DNA of 64,000 nt from positions 124,001 to 188,000 of the forward strand of contig JAVYIG010002115.1 of the NCBI GenBank assembly GCA_035222895.1, read 5' to 3'. This stretch comes from Strongylocentrotus droebachiensis. Taxonomy: Eukaryota > Echinodermata > Echinoidea > Camarodonta > Strongylocentrotidae. Shown here piece by piece: positions 12,548 to 27,700 of this stretch. How positions within the stretch are numbered: the stretch's first letter is position 1; each line of letters starts with the position of its first letter. Both the position numbers and the translations under genes were made by a program. The notes under the pieces are model-generated. The model ran no database searches. It saw nothing but the letters and a program-made list of their open reading frames with translations, and had not been told where the DNA came from.

Positions 12548-12729
12548 TTTGAGCTGCCGCAATGGGGAAAGACGCGGCTCCATCCTTTGTTCAGAAGCCT
12601 GCCCTGGACCAGTCTGATGACGGGCAGATACTTATCTTCACCTGCAAGATCGCAGGCAGTCCACAGCCAGACTTCAAGTGGTCAGTGGATGACAAGTCAA
12701 TCCAAGATGGCGGCAGATACGTCACATCG
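12548..12729 (+). CDS. Exon with start codon; first half of Ig1
   Basis: Acceptor TTTGCAG|TTTGAG, then 14 bases of leader and the ATG at 12562 in context CCGCAATGG. It encodes MGKDAAPSFVQKPALDQSDD and onward, with the Ig B-strand Cys (IFTCKI) and C-strand Trp (DFKW). It ends TCG|GTAAGT, phase 0. The start is preferred because the Ig domain begins almost at once, as in other short-leader twitchins, and the leader is separated by an intron. Confidence 0.85.
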
Positions 12730-15700
12730 GTAAGTAATCAATTTTTTTTTTCTAATATATTTTTTTACCATTCACAAGAATCCCCTACAAATGTCGTTCA
12801 CAAGTTGCAGGAAAACCCTCCAAATAACATAAGTCTTTAATAATTATACCACATAGGTGAGCAATCAATTAAAACTAAATCATTACTCTCTCTTAAAATC
12901 CTGTAAAAATTGTTCCGGAAATCGAAAGTAAACATCCTCAAAAGAATAAGCCTTTAATAAACCACATCGGTCAACAATCATTAAGCGAAATATCCAAACC
13001 CTCTTTCAGAATTATGTGAAGTTTTATTCCAGAGATTACAGGAAATCCTGAAAAGTATAAGCTCAAAGATATGCCACATGAAACTTACTTTCCTCATATT
13101 TTTTTCTAAGAGTTCTGTACAAAAATAAATCTGTTCCAAGATGCAACTATTCTCGCAGAAAGACCTCCGATAATGTATACTAAGGATATAATACTACTAC
13201 TACTACTACTACTAATAATAATAATATCAACGTTTTATTTACCAAGGGTAGCCACTTCAGTTATGAAACTGCTCTTCCAGCGGGCCCTGCATAACATAAT
13301 ATGTTAAAATATAAAATAAAAGAAAACTCGATGTGTTGACTGCAATCCAAATAAAAAGTCTAGCCTTACCGGTCACTTTCAAGACACCATTTTACTATTA
13401 CTGATGCTGATTTATCATACTGGCGCAGCGTTATAACTGTTTCGGCTAATCATGTGTACATTTGATCATGTATCCCCTCACGAGTGTCTCTACCAGACTT
13501 GGGCGTGGAAAGTTTTGTGTATAGGTCCTTGAATATGCATTTTAAACTTGTTTCTTATATACCTGTCCCATCCATAAAATAATGACAGCTGTGAGTGAAA
13601 TGATACTCTAACGCAACTATAGCCAAGCAGAGGGCAGTCAAGATTGGCCTACAATGGTCTATCAAAATAAAGCAGAAAACTGTCTCTTCGCGATAACTTT
13701 GACTTGTGTATTTTTCTATGTCAAGGTTAAACCCGACGGCGACGTTTTCGTCGTCAAGATGGAGATCGCCGACATCGTAGCGGCAGACGAAGGCAACTAC
13801 AAGATCGTCGCTTCAAACAAAATGGGGACCACGAGTGCAACAATTGCACTCAAATTCGGCGGTAAGTCTCATCCTCGGTTATCTAATATGATTGTAATTT
13901 CAAAATAATGTCGGTATATGATTGCATTGAGCTTAAATTTTAGAATACATTGGCTAATATAATTTAATATTTCTTCAATCATACTGCTCGAAAGTGATAA
14001 TTTCGAACATTTCCAACATTAACAACAAACTACTTGCCAAATGCTTTGAACATCAACGAAAATATAATATACAGATTAAGATGTGTTTTGAAATAAATTT
14101 AAACAAAATGAAAATGTTCGAATCATTCTGTAGTTGTTTATTTTTTAATATTTAATTTATTTTCTTTCAATTACAGACGAAGAAACAGAAATGGAACAAG
14201 AGGCAGGGTAAGTTTAAACAAGTAGTAAATACGTACTACATGTATAATTATCAATAAATTGAGTGATATACTAGCTTAATTAATACTGTTAATAATTATG
14301 GCCTACAACTAATGGGCGAATTACGATCAAACAATTATTCACGTTTCTTGATTCGCCTCATTGTAAAAGGCTGCGCAGAGAATGATGGATATATCATATA
14401 CAATTTTTTCTTCTCGTTTGACCATTTGCATTTCTTTCAAGTTCCACATTTTAGTTTATTTTACTTCAAAATGAGTGTTTACATATTAACTTATTCACGG
14501 ACAACTGACAGTCAACTGGTCTTAAAATTGACTGGAATCCTTTCTATAGTTTCTTACTTTCTTAAATACATCTTCGGGCGTAGGCCTGAGAAAGCTTTCA
14601 GTGCAACATTAATTTTCAGATTTTAAAAAATGATGTTTTGGGTCACCCATTTCAGCCCCGGCAAAGACGGAGGCAAGGGAAAACCGCCCAACTTCACCCA
14701 GAAACCGGCAATGAAACAATCGGACGACGGTACCAAGCTGACCATCGAGTGCAGCTTAGAGGCTGACCCCGCACCTTCAATCGAGTGGAAACGCAACGAC
14801 AAACTCTTAAAGGACGACGGGCCCGGTGGTCATCTCAAAGTTCGGGAAAAGAACGACGGCGACTTCTATTACCTCTCACTCGAGATCAACGATGTCACCG
14901 AGACTGATGGAGGAGACTACAAGATCGTCGCCAAGAACCAGCTTGGAACCGCCACCAACACCATCAAACTCAACTTCGAGAGTAAGTAGGCATATTGTTG
15001 TATATTTTTTGATAATTATAGTATTTAGACCTGTGTGCTTTACGCGGGGTTTTGTAACTGTTTTGTTAACCCAATGTTACAGGCACATACAAATACGAAT
15101 TTTAAAGAAAATTACACTTCATTACAATTATAACTTTTTTCTTCTTCAAATAATTTCCCAACCGAAAGTTTCATTCAGTACTACTGACAAAGACATGAAG
15201 TACTGTGTCGAATTTATAAGGTGCCACGCCCACTTATGAAGTTGTACATGTTGTTGGTTGTTTAGTTGTATATCCGCGTTCATTGAGAATTTTTACTCCT
15301 TTTACTCTTTATTCTTCTTGATATAATATATAGTGCATACTTTTCATAACCATTTTCATTACCCACAGTATGGAGACCCCCCCCCCCCCCCCCACCTCGA
15401 TTAAAGCTATTAGTCCTATATAGAGGATCAAGTTTACCCCCAAGTTTAATTTGTTTTCACTATCTCCCATTTTTTCTCTCTTTCTCTCTGCTTTGCCTTG
15501 TTGTTGTTGTTGTTGTTGTTTTTTTTTTTTTGGGGGGGGGGTCAAGATAATTGGTTTCACGTGCCCCCGCGTACCCAATCAAAGTGATTTCTGAAATCGA
15601 AATCTTTGATATGACTTGAACATTATCAGTTTTTGAATTGCATTTTAATGAGAAATATAAAATGTATAAACTTGATAGATCAAATGGATATTCATAACTT

Positions 15701-18700
15701 CATCTTTAATACCCCATCATCAATCTTCCGCCCCATTAGAACCGGGAGGAGCACCCAAGTTCACGATGGCACCAAAGATCAAGCAACAACCAGACGGAAC
15801 CATCCAATTCACGTGCGAACTGCAAGCCGATCCCAAGCCGACACTCAACTGGTTCAAGAACGGCACCCCTGTGAAAGCTGGCGGCAGAATCAAAATCGAC
15901 GTGCAAGAAGATGGCGATTACTACGCTATTTACCTCGATATCAAGGATGCCGGCGATGCCGACGCTGGAAAGTTTGAAATTCAAGCCAAGAACAAGTTTG
16001 GAGAGGCTAGCTCGACGATTACACTCAACTTTGAAGGTAAAATTGGGTTGGTGAACTGTCCTATTGTTGCGTGTGTAGTCCGATGTGCTGTGATTGGTGA
16101 TGGTACAATTTTAATAAACAGCCGAGTCTGTCTGAGAGTGTGCGATCTATGCGAGCGCTATCTTTGTTGCACAACTTGTCAAAAGTTTTGAACAATGGTA
16201 ATCGCTTATGTCAACGCTTTACGGTAAAGAAAATAATATTCAATCACCAACAATGGTCAATGAACAAATTATGGAAGTGATTGATAGCAGATTTTAAACC
16301 ATTCATGGATTGAGTGAGTATTGACAAGATTGGCTGAAAGTATACTGTTACAGTTGATTGAACAAACATAATAAATTTGCAGTAGAGAAAGTGGGATCAC
16401 TTTAATACTTCATGCAATAAGTATTCTGGATTCAGTAACCATGCATCCATATATATATATGCATAATTGCATTTGGTTTTACCAACCCCTTTTCTATCGT
16501 TTAACTGATATTACAATAACATTTTCAGAATTTTGCCACGTGCATACAACAAAATATCTCACATTTCTTTTGGTTTTGTTTTTGGTAAACACGCTTTTTT
16601 TCTTTTTGTTTACATAGGAAAAGCCCTAGATTTTCTGTGTTTTTTATATTATCACTTTTTTGCTATGGAAATTGTTTCATCTTATTATCTTCTCAATATT
16701 ATGAATATATGCTATTTAATTGTCCATATCTTTTCATTTTGTAGGAACAACACAAGAGCCACCAAAACAAGCGTAAGTATTTTAGAGAGATTGAATTAAC
16801 TTTATTATGTTCATCCACAACCACAACTCCAACAAAACACAAACAAAACATAAACAACAAAACAACAAATATAACAAAACAAAACAAAAACAATGAAAAA
16901 CACACACATACAAAAAGTAAATCACAAAAAGTAAATCATTTATGGAAGCCAAGTCCTGTCATGACCAATTTTAGTCCCTGGCATTGAATTTGTTTATTAG
17001 AAAATTAAATGAATTATTTATCACATGTAAATAAAAAGGTGAGCAGGTATTTCTTTTTTTCTATTTTCCTTTGGTTTGTGATCATTTTTTTCCTTGTAAT
17101 TTGGACTAAAATATAAGACTTTTCCACTGGTACAAGGCTCAAGTAACAAAATAAAACACAACTGGAATTTTGTTATTTCTCCACCAAGGCCAAAGATAGA
17201 AAACCAATCAAATACCAATTATGTCACTTTTGTCACCAACAGAGCTGCTGGAGGACCAAAGTTTCTCGGCCATCCAACAATGCGCCAGAGCAACAACGGC
17301 CACACACTCACCTTCGAGTCTATACTTGAGGCTGACTCAGAACCTCAGGTCATGTGGAGCCTCGGCAACACCCACATCCAAGATGGGGGGCGCTATGCTA
17401 TTAAGAAGGTAGCTGCTGGCAAGAAGTACACCTTGACCTTGACGATCGAAAAAGTAACGCCCACGGACGGAGGCACCTATGTGATCTACGTGGCCACCAA
17501 TGCCGGAGATGCACATGCAAACATCAACCTGAACTTTGACAGTAAGGACAACAATTTGATCACATTTTTGTACGATTGATCTCTTTAAATACCTAATTTT
17601 GAAGATCTGTTCAAATTTTTCAGAAATATCACAATTACAGGAAACGCAGACTCAGAAGAGGAGCTTACAATCGATCACACTTTGTCTTTTTACTGAAATT
17701 CTTTAGCCAATTGTTCCTTCAGAGTACAAGAATACTTTGAAGTTACTTTTCTTATTTCCCTTAGTGTAAATCCACACATGCATGTAATGGGAAAAAGAGT
17801 AAAACTTCCATAGAGTTCACACTGATTCAGTAAAATTGGTCATTTTAGAAGGAATATCAGTTTTTATAAAAAGTCAGACGCGACCATATATATTTGTTAC
17901 AACGATTTCTCCATTTGTAACTGATTCAGTTGTATTCTATTTAGCTTGTAATTGGAGCCTTTCGAATCTCAATAACAAATATGCAAATAAACTTCTTTCA
18001 TTCCTTATTCCTCCAGTCAAAGACGCCAGCAAAGAGGGCGCACCCACCTTCATCGAGAAGCCCACCATCAAGCAGGAGGACCAGGGTAAAAGGGTCGTCT
18101 TTGAGGTCAAGCTGATGGGAGAACCCAAACCTGGCATCAAGTGGCAGTACAACGACAGGGAGATCAAGGAGGACAAGAAGTACAGGATGAGGTCACAACA
18201 GAAGGGTGAGTTTCAAGTTTCAAGTTTTTCAAGATTATTTCACAAAACAGAATTCACATAAATGACAAAATTATAACATAATATGAAATATACTCAAAGT
18301 ATGACATTATATAATTAAGTTTTTGTAAAGATGTCGAAATTAATTGTTTTAAATATATAGGTTATATAGTGTGAAATGTGAGGAACCTATTTAAAAAAGC
18401 TTACCGGTAGTTTGTAGATTATAGGTTCCTCTAAATAAAAACTTACATTCAAATGAAGTGATTGCAATGGTGAAGGAGGTCCAACAATAATAATAGGTGG
18501 GAAAGAAGGCCTTAATATAAGATGATATACAAAGTGAAACAAGCAAAAATAGCAAAAAAACAGCAAACAAATTAAATTGTTACCAAAAGAATGTCACGTT
18601 TGTCCCCTTAAAATATTGAGGTCCCCCGAGCGAGGCAGTAGACATGAACAATCAACATGTGCAAAAAGACCAACCTGTCCAAAGAGACCACCTTTTATGT

Positions 18701-21700
18701 TTTTTCATGATCAGTGTTTCTTTTCTCTCCCGAAGCAGCATTTATGTATACGTTTACTACACATCATCTTGTTAGGTTAGAAAGATGTCTTTAAGTAATT
18801 CATTTATTTGACAATCGGTGGATCAAGGAATGATGCAAAAATGATGCAAGTACAGACCAATCAGTTTTGTACCGTTCAAGATTTAGCTTCAATGGTCTTT
18901 ATAAAACTAATAGTATATTTGTAAAGCACTTAGAGACATTTGTATTAAGCGCTATATAAAAATTAAATATTATTATTATTATTATTATTATTTAAGAGTT
19001 GTTGTGGAATATTAAGATGCCAAACTTTGAGAGTGATAGCACGAATCTTCACATGCTGATTGTCCATTGGGTTAATGCTAATGATCCCTTTAAGAAGTTT
19101 CGAACCTTGCATATGTGGCTTTTGTTGACAAGCTTTCATTTGATGACACAAATATTTCAAGTTCCTCTACAGGTAAAGATTTAATCCTGACCCTGTATTT
19201 GATATCTCCATATGGTCTTCATATTAATATTGAAACTTACAGAAATACATAATTATGAAAGAATATCAAGGATTTCTGGATTTCGTGAAAGTACTATGAC
19301 TCTCAACTTGTGTTTGATCTCACTTGATTTGCTCTGCAGGTAAAGTGTACATGCTGACTCTGGAGGTGAACAACTCATCCAACATTGACTCAGGAAGCTA
19401 CATTGTGGTTGCAGAGAATGAGAAGGGCAAAGCCACTTCCACCATCAACCTCAAGTTTGACCAAGGTCAGTTGAATTTACTGGAATTTATCCGTACTAAG
19501 ATTTACTTGATAAAAATGTAGCCTTTGATGCGGAACACTTATACATATGGTATCCCTTTAACATTTTGAGGTACCCTTACATTAATCTTAAAGCCTACGC
19601 ACAAGTGATAGTGTTCAGGATTCAAGATTGTTGGGTGGGTCACAAAGGGCAAAACAACATCTTTTTTTTATGGCCTAATTTGATCTCATTTAAACATGTG
19701 ATGAGGTGCTTGTTATAAATATTTCTGTATGAGGTTATCCATGATTTTGTATCTGAATAAATATTTATTTAAAAAAACTTTAAAAAAACTGTCATAACTG
19801 AACAACGCCTAATTTTGTCACTTTTTTTCTCTTGCTCCAATCTATCAGCTCCTGGATCCAAGTTCGGTCCCAAGAAGTTCACCCTGAACCCGGTGGTGGA
19901 GCCCTCAATGCAGATTGACTTCGGGGCACCTCTCATCGAGCTAGACCTTGGCGAATTTGGCAAGGCTCTCCAGCTCGGTGGTCAGCTTGACCAACAGATC
20001 GAGGTCTCAAGCGAGGGCCCCGAGGAAGTCACTCCGCTCATTGAAGAGGCCGCCCCAGCTGTGAAACCGGTGGTCATTGAAGAGCTCAAGGACCAGGTCT
20101 GTCTCACCTCCTGTAGGATGAGAAGGGGGTCATTTGTGCGACCATATACATGTTTACGCTAGGCCTAAAAAAAAAAATGTTGAATTGCCCATTAGGTACC
20201 AAAACATGGGTTGGTTGGTCAGAATTTTTATTTTTTTAAATTTTTTGTTAACTCCCTCTTTTTGCTAATATTTCTCAGTTTTGAATGCTTTAATATTTTT
20301 TTCCTCTAAAACACTGTAAAAAAAACTTTAAAAAACTTTTTTTTAAAGCCGACCGTTGATTTCACGATTTTTGGGTCAGTCTTAAAGGGAAATACAACAT
20401 CTTTTTTTAAAGGCCCTACGGTGGTTCCCAAGCCTCGTGATTGAGGGGCTTGGCACGTGTATGGCACAAGTGATCCCCGACAAAATTCATCATCGGCATG
20501 TCCCATACTTCATTCCATGATAGATATATATATATAGGAAATTGTCATTAGCATGTTGTTGCAGAGAAGAAAAAAAGATTGAATACCCCAACAAGAAAAT
20601 ATCATTTGAAATACATGAGCTATCAAAGTTCTAGTAGTGTAAATACAATGTATGATGATATGATAATTTCAATTTGTATAAATATTAATTGAATTGATCA
20701 TATTCCAGCACATACGGTATACTTCATGTTTGTATCAATATACCATCTTGGATTTGAAGTGAGAGTATAATCTTGGTTCATATGAATCCATCCACATATC
20801 TGTCCCCTGATTTTATCATTTGCCTTTGTATGAACCCCTACAATCAAGACATGTGTTTATTGTCCTTTAATAAAGATTTTTCGTTTATCATACATTTGCT
20901 GTTACCCCTATAAGACCACATATCCTAGTCATATTCCTATCAAATATACATACCATTTTGAAATATAAATGCATATTCATTTGATTCATGTATAAATTCA
21001 TTCAGTTATAAGTGGTATGTACCATGTGTTTGCCCAACATATATATTTTCTTGGTGGCCCTCACATTTACGTCTCTTCTACATTCCATCGGGTTGAAATC
21101 CCTTTGATATTCAACCATGCAAGGCATGATCTAGTAGAGGTGATTTGCATTATGCTCAATATTGTGTATTTAAACTGCTGTAAACGCTGTTATTTTTGCG
21201 AGATTAATTTTTCGCGCTGAGCAACCCCAAAACGTATTTGCTGGTTCTAAAATTTGCGTTGCATGTAATTCAGCCTCGTTAAAAACACGCATAAGAAGTC
21301 ATGCTTATATTTTCGCGATTTGTCAAATTTGCGCTTGCCGAATCTTAGCGCGAGATCCACAAAAATTAATGTACCTCAAATATTTCTACTTTTAAAGTGG
21401 TATAGCTGAATAATAAACATCATCTTAAATAACTTTGGCATATGATTTCTCACCAAATTTTCATGCCAAACTACTTTCTTAAAAAAAATTCTTAAGAAAG
21501 CAAGTGAATATCAAATTTACTTTCCCTCTGATTGCATCAATTGAACATGATTGTCTATAATAAACAAAACTTGAAACAAAATCTAATACCTTTAAATGCA
21601 CCTGTTGGCCTTTACTTCATAAGACCATGTTGGCTTGAAACAAAGATCTTGTACCTTTGAATTAGCATGTCAGCTGATACTTAATGAGACAATACAGAGC

Positions 21701-24700
21701 ATTTTGCAAATTAGACCTACTGGTGTCATGAGATTGTTTTTGATGTGCCCCTACCCGACACCCTTCCTTTGGCGTGACCCCTGAGTGTGTATGTTGACCC
21801 CACAGGATGTGAAAGACGGCAGCCGTGTCAGTCTTCGGGTCAAGATCACCGGCAGCCCAACCAAGGTCACGTGGTACAAGTGAGTTAATGTCTCGTTCTT
21901 TCAAAACTTAGTGACGATTTAAAGCCCCACTGCACTACTTATAGCTAAATTGCCCCTTTTATATAGCAAACAATGCCTAATCGGTGCCTGTTGGTCCCCC
22001 ATGATCCTCTTTTTCTTATTTTAACTGCGAGCTGATTTGATGAGATAACCACCTGTCAGTGACCTTCCAGGGAGGTCTAATCCTTCCTGGCCAAACTAGT
22101 GCAGATGGGCTTTAGATAAAAAAACCAATGGAGAAACCCAACAAATTAAGCTTTCTTGTATAGTAAAAATAGAAAATAGGTAAGACAATATGCATGAGAT
22201 GTTTTCTGTATTGGAAGGGGATGGGTGCGTAGTTGTCCAAGAATTTGTCCAATTCGATGTATAGTTGTCCAAGAATCTTTTGTTTTCCTTTGTTTAAAAA
22301 ATGTAAATTTTCGCAAATCAAGAACATATTTGGACTGGTACATATTTTGCTGTACCATAAGCTGAACAGGAATCATCTTAGTAAATAGTTTTCATTAAAT
22401 CAAAGATGAAATTTTGAACTATTTGTTTTCAGAGATGGCAAAGAAGTCAAGGAATCAAAGGAGATTAGGATGAGCCAGGCTGGTGATCTCTACCTCCTGG
22501 ATATCCTGGATGTGCTCCCAGAAGATACAGGAGACTACAGCATCGTGGCTTCCAATCCTGCAGGAGAGACCAAGTCCATCGCCGCAGTCTTTGTTGAAGG
22601 TGAGATGTGGTAGAAGTAGGGGAAAATTGGAAGTTTCAAGTTTCAAGTTTCAAGTTTATTTGTTTCACATTTCACAAAACAAAATTCACATAAATGACAA
22701 AATTACAACATAATATGAAATATACTCAAAGTTTATTAATTGTTTAAATTTGTAGGTTATAAAGTGTTAAATTTGAGGAACCTATATAAAAAGATTAGTT
22801 TGTAGATTATAGGTTCCCCTAAATTAAAACTAGGGGATGAGTATAGAAGTTGAAGACAATGTTGATAGCGTGAGTCAGAGTGTAAGTGATAGGAGTAAAG
22901 GTTGTTATTGAGTGGTAGAGGTGGTGGTGGTGATGGTGGTGGTGGTGGTGGTGGTGGTGGTGGTGGTAGTTGGAAGAGTGGTAGCAGTGGTGATGGTAGC
23001 AATGATGACAGCTATAAGGGTAAAGTAGTAGTGAAGGTTGTAGATGTTGTAGTGGTAGTAGTGGTAGAGGTAATAGTGGCATTCTATTGGGGGGAACTTG
23101 TGGATGTGCTCCCAGAAGATACATAAGACTTCAGGGTTGTGGCTTCTATTGCTGCAGGAGAGGCTAAGTCTGTGTCCACAGTGTTTGTTGAAGATGAGAT
23201 ATGGAAGCTGTAGGGGAAAAAGGGGGAATGTTATGAGTTTAGTAAGCATTGTAGGAGAAAAATTGATATATATATGTATCACAGTCCAAGTAATAAATTG
23301 TGATAGTTATAGTCAATAGCAGATTTACAGAAAACTCTTAATTACAGAATTATTTAATGAATTGTTCTCATATACATTTCCTAATTGTTTATGTGTTTGC
23401 AGACTCACTGGAACCAGGCAAGAGCAAGCCAGGGTATGTATGGAATCTATTAAAACTTGTTATATCTTTTGAAATTGTTTATATTTACAGAAGCCCTTAT
23501 CAGGTCTGGACCCTTGATTCTTTGTTTTGTTTTGTTTGCCAAAAGTTTTATCTTCTTGTAGGAAATCTATTCAAAATATTTATTGAAGTATAATAATAAT
23601 ACACAATATACAAATTATATGCTCATATGTTGAATATATACAAAACCAGATTTATTATATTAATATATATTCATAAGCTTATAAATAGCTTTACTTATGA
23701 ATAGGCAGGATAAGCAGAATTCAAGAAACGGAGAATATGGAAGAAGAAAGTAAGTTATTAATATTAAAGTGGATGTAAAAACTATCAAAATAATAATGCA
23801 GTAAGCTAAAATAAATAATTAAACAAAAGTGTAAAACTAAACACATAGAATTAAGGAGAATTAGGTCCCAAAGTACCTGTCGATAGCAAAAGCAGTCTAT
23901 TATCAGATGCATCGTTGTGTTTTTTCACCTCTGTGCAGTAAGAAACAGCCGGTGGAGGAGGCCATAACCCCAATGGGTCAGCAAGGGGTGGAGTCAGCCC
24001 CACCAGGAGGGGGAGGAGGGGTCGAAGGGGAGATCGGCTCCAGAGCAACAGAAGGTTTGGAGGACAGTGCAGACTGGGAGTTTGCAGGTATGCTCACAAG
24101 AGAACTATTTCTCTACCTCTCTCATTCTCTTTCTCTCTCTTTAGGCACTGTTTCTCCTCATCACCTCTCTCTATAACTATCATTATCTCTCTCTCTCTAT
24201 ATTGTAATGAAAACCTTTTGTTACGCTTTCTTTTTAATTTTTTCTCTTAATCCCTCTTTACGATTTTCATTAGTAACTTCTTATAAAAGCAGTATTTTAT
24301 TCTGAGTATACAATAGAAATATAGGTAATATACAGTTTATAAGCTATTTCAAAGAAATGAAATGTAAAACAAGCATACAATATTGACATTCCTGTTTTGA
24401 TTTTAAAAAAAAATCATTAACTTTCCTTATTAATGGGCATCTATTTAAATACCAATTTGAAATTCCATAAGAATTGCTATTACATATAAAAGTACTAAAT
24501 TCTTAACAAAATGGGATGTTTAGATGTAATTTTTCATTTTAACATAAATCTATTGAGGAAATGACAATGATTACGGTAATGTGATAGTGCCTGGAAGTAA
24601 AAGCATATAACAGTGTAATTATAATGCTTATTGTATATCTTTTATTGCCTACTTTACCCTTTACAACTACTGCTTTGATTACCACACCATTGAAATGGCT

Positions 24701-27700
24701 GTGAAAAGGTCAATTATCAACTTACCGTATTCAAATTTTTCCCTAACCTGAATGGCAAATGACTGTTTAGTTCTTAAAGGCTGCAATAATAGCTGTTGCT
24801 GAAATGTCTTTTTTTGGCACACCCAGACACGCAAAGGCTTCATATATATGCATTTTTAAATACCATTAAAATATTGGGTAATAATGATACCATTGAGCTT
24901 AATATACAAGACAATAATTTATTTTTTGCTATTATTATGCATGTAACAAAGTAAAAATTTAAATGCTTTATAAATGATGTATACTTGGCCAAACAGTAAT
25001 CAGTTTGAGTAACGATTTACGGTACAGCAAATTTTGTATAATATGTCAGCTTACAAATATGTTTTTGTCCATACAATATAAAAGGCAATACAGGCTTGAC
25101 TAGGGAAGAATATAGTAAGTTTCAATTCAACACGATCCATAAACATTGTTTGTCAGGTTTATCTTATTCTTACTGAGTTACAACTAACAGTTTTAATAGA
25201 ATCAATTCGATCAGCAACTAACTTCAATTTAATCCCATGCTTATTTAGGTCCTTTTGACAAGAAGCTTATTACTAATCATTGTACTCAATCAAATTGGGT
25301 ATGTTTTCATGTAATTTTTGTATAGATGACCCATCTTCTAAAGACCTAAAGATTATTTAGAAATGCAGTCAAAAGGTACTAAAAGATAACATGCGTAGGT
25401 GTTCTTGAAATGTTGTTATTTGATAATGTGAACAATATTTGATTAGGGAAAAGTGCAATACTTTCAATAGTTTTTTTCCTTTCAATAGCAAACACATCGT
25501 ATCTGTGATAAAATCACAATGCATTTTGAAATTTTACTATGATTTTAAATTGTGTTCATGATGGATTTACAAATTATCTTGTAATAAAAAAAAAATCGAA
25601 AATTTAGGATTTTATTTTGAAAAGAATATAATTCCTTCATAGAGATATGAAAGAATGTTTACCAAGTTTAAAAGCAAGTGGGCATAGGAATGAGTTTTAA
25701 GAAAGATATATGTAGTCTATTAGGAGAGCATTAATCTACAATATATCCTACATACCAAAAATCATTTTTTGCAGAATTAGTGTAGAAACCTAGAATTTCA
25801 CAGATGTAAGCTTTCACTTCAAACTGTAGAGTATATACGTCTTTCATTTACAGATAGTTTTATACTACCATTACAGTGTGTACTCAACATGTGTATTTTC
25901 ATTCATGAAATTATATAAATCCATGTGTTCATCAGTACTAAACCATGATCATTCTTTTATTTGCAGAAAAACTTGAGGTTGAAAGATAACCTTTTTTTTT
26001 TAATTGTGCTGTTTGTAATTATACTGTTAAAAACCTAACTCACTATACACTTTCTGTTCAAACAAAACAAACTTTATGTTGTAGTCTAATGTTTATTTTA
26101 GAGGCACAGGGTCATATTGTGAAGCTCAGAATATATTAAAAGTTACAAGTTTACTTCAATAGGGATGAAAAGCTTGGCCACCAGAAATAATTGATCTTTC
26201 AGTTTGTAAGTATCAAAATATCTAAAGATAAAAAATTTATGCTGAATTTATCAAAAAACATAAACACTGTATTTTTATAATTTTCATAAACAGTACATTG
26301 TTCATTTATATTGAAACTCCCAGCTTTTCTGAACATTCAGCAGTATACCTGAACCGAGTTTTAACTAACTGGCGTTTCTCACTGTTACCCTTTGCCTCTA
26401 AATCTGTATAAACTTCAAGTTGATTGATACCTTCTGAAATCTTTATTTCCATTCTGTATTATATGTATTCTGATCAATGAATGTTTCTAACACACCCCTT
26501 CAACCACAGAGGGGTCAGACATTGCCCCTCTACAACAGAGACCAGGAGAACAGTTGGAAGGAATGGAAGGTGACACCCAAAAAGCCCTTTTATTCTTTGC
26601 CTTGCTGCTTGTTACCATGACGATGCACTCCCACGCCTATTTCATTATTTTCTGCACCAAGCCACCTTGCCCTGATTTACGCTTTCCTGCTAGCTGAAGA
26701 ATTTCCCTTAGATTTTGCTATAGATTTTGCCTGAAAGCTGCATGAGAGGGAATATTGTAGTAGTAGAATTACAGTTGATAAACATTTTGTATAATTTAAA
26801 TTAGGACAGGTCCAAGCTATTTTGTCTCAAGCATTGCAGACCACTTCTAAGATTTTACTATATCTGATGACTGTCGTAATTTGCAAGTCCAAATCAAGAT
26901 TGATTCTGTCCAAACGTCAAGGAGAGTGAGAGTGATACTGTTGGTGTCAGTTATATTCATAGAACCATGATATTTTTAACACATGGAGCACCAAACAACA
27001 AAGTACCTTTGACTTGTCCATTAGTCTAATTTAGTTAAGTACATGCCCTGTAATAGTAAACAGGCATTAGGTATCCAGCTTTAGCAGATTGCCAGCATGT
27101 CAGTGACGAGGTAGCACTTAGTAAATTAGCACCCTCTTTAGAAGACCACACATATTGTACTGATTTTGTTTTATTGTAGACAGGGTATTTGGCGTTATTG
27201 CACCGTGTATTTCCTCCACCTTTGCCTCACCTGTATATGAAGAGTTTAATTTCAAAAGGAGCTAAATCCATTTTTGATGAAAATTGAGTTATTGATATCA
27301 GAACATTGTTTACATCAGTACCCGTTTTTCAACAAAAGTATTTACCTAAATGTTTGGAGCAATTATGAAAAAATGCACCTTTTAATATCACTTTTCCATA
27401 GAGGCCTGTACAAGATCTGTGGTAAACAATTTTTTTTTTTCTCTGAAGTTACAAAAATGGAATTAGCTCCTTTTGGACTTGAACTCTTCATATGTAGAAA
27501 ACCTTAGATATTGCACAATTCGGGGTAGAAGTTAGATAGAACCTTTGTCTGGTAGCACACTGCATTTTTGTTCCCCTTTTGCTTCAGATATCATAAAGAC
27601 ATAGAATAATCGCAAGTCATAAGAGTCTTCTGAAGTCTTGAGAGATATTCCATTTATACAGAGTGGAAAGATGTGCAGTAGACCTGTTTGACTATAATGA

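Noticed and set aside
22819-23282. Long frames rich in His/Thr/Pro or Gly around the GGT repeat
   Set aside because: They are translations of a microsatellite on both strands.
25098-25118. 21-nt phase 1-1 exon (GLTREEY) with donor ATA|GTAAGT
   Set aside because: The acceptor CAATACAG has almost no pyrimidine tract; likely chance.
25967-25990. Possible alternative terminal exon (EKLEVER then stop) after acceptor TTATTTGCAG
   Set aside because: In frame and with a good acceptor, but only seven residues and no convincing poly(A) signal follows.
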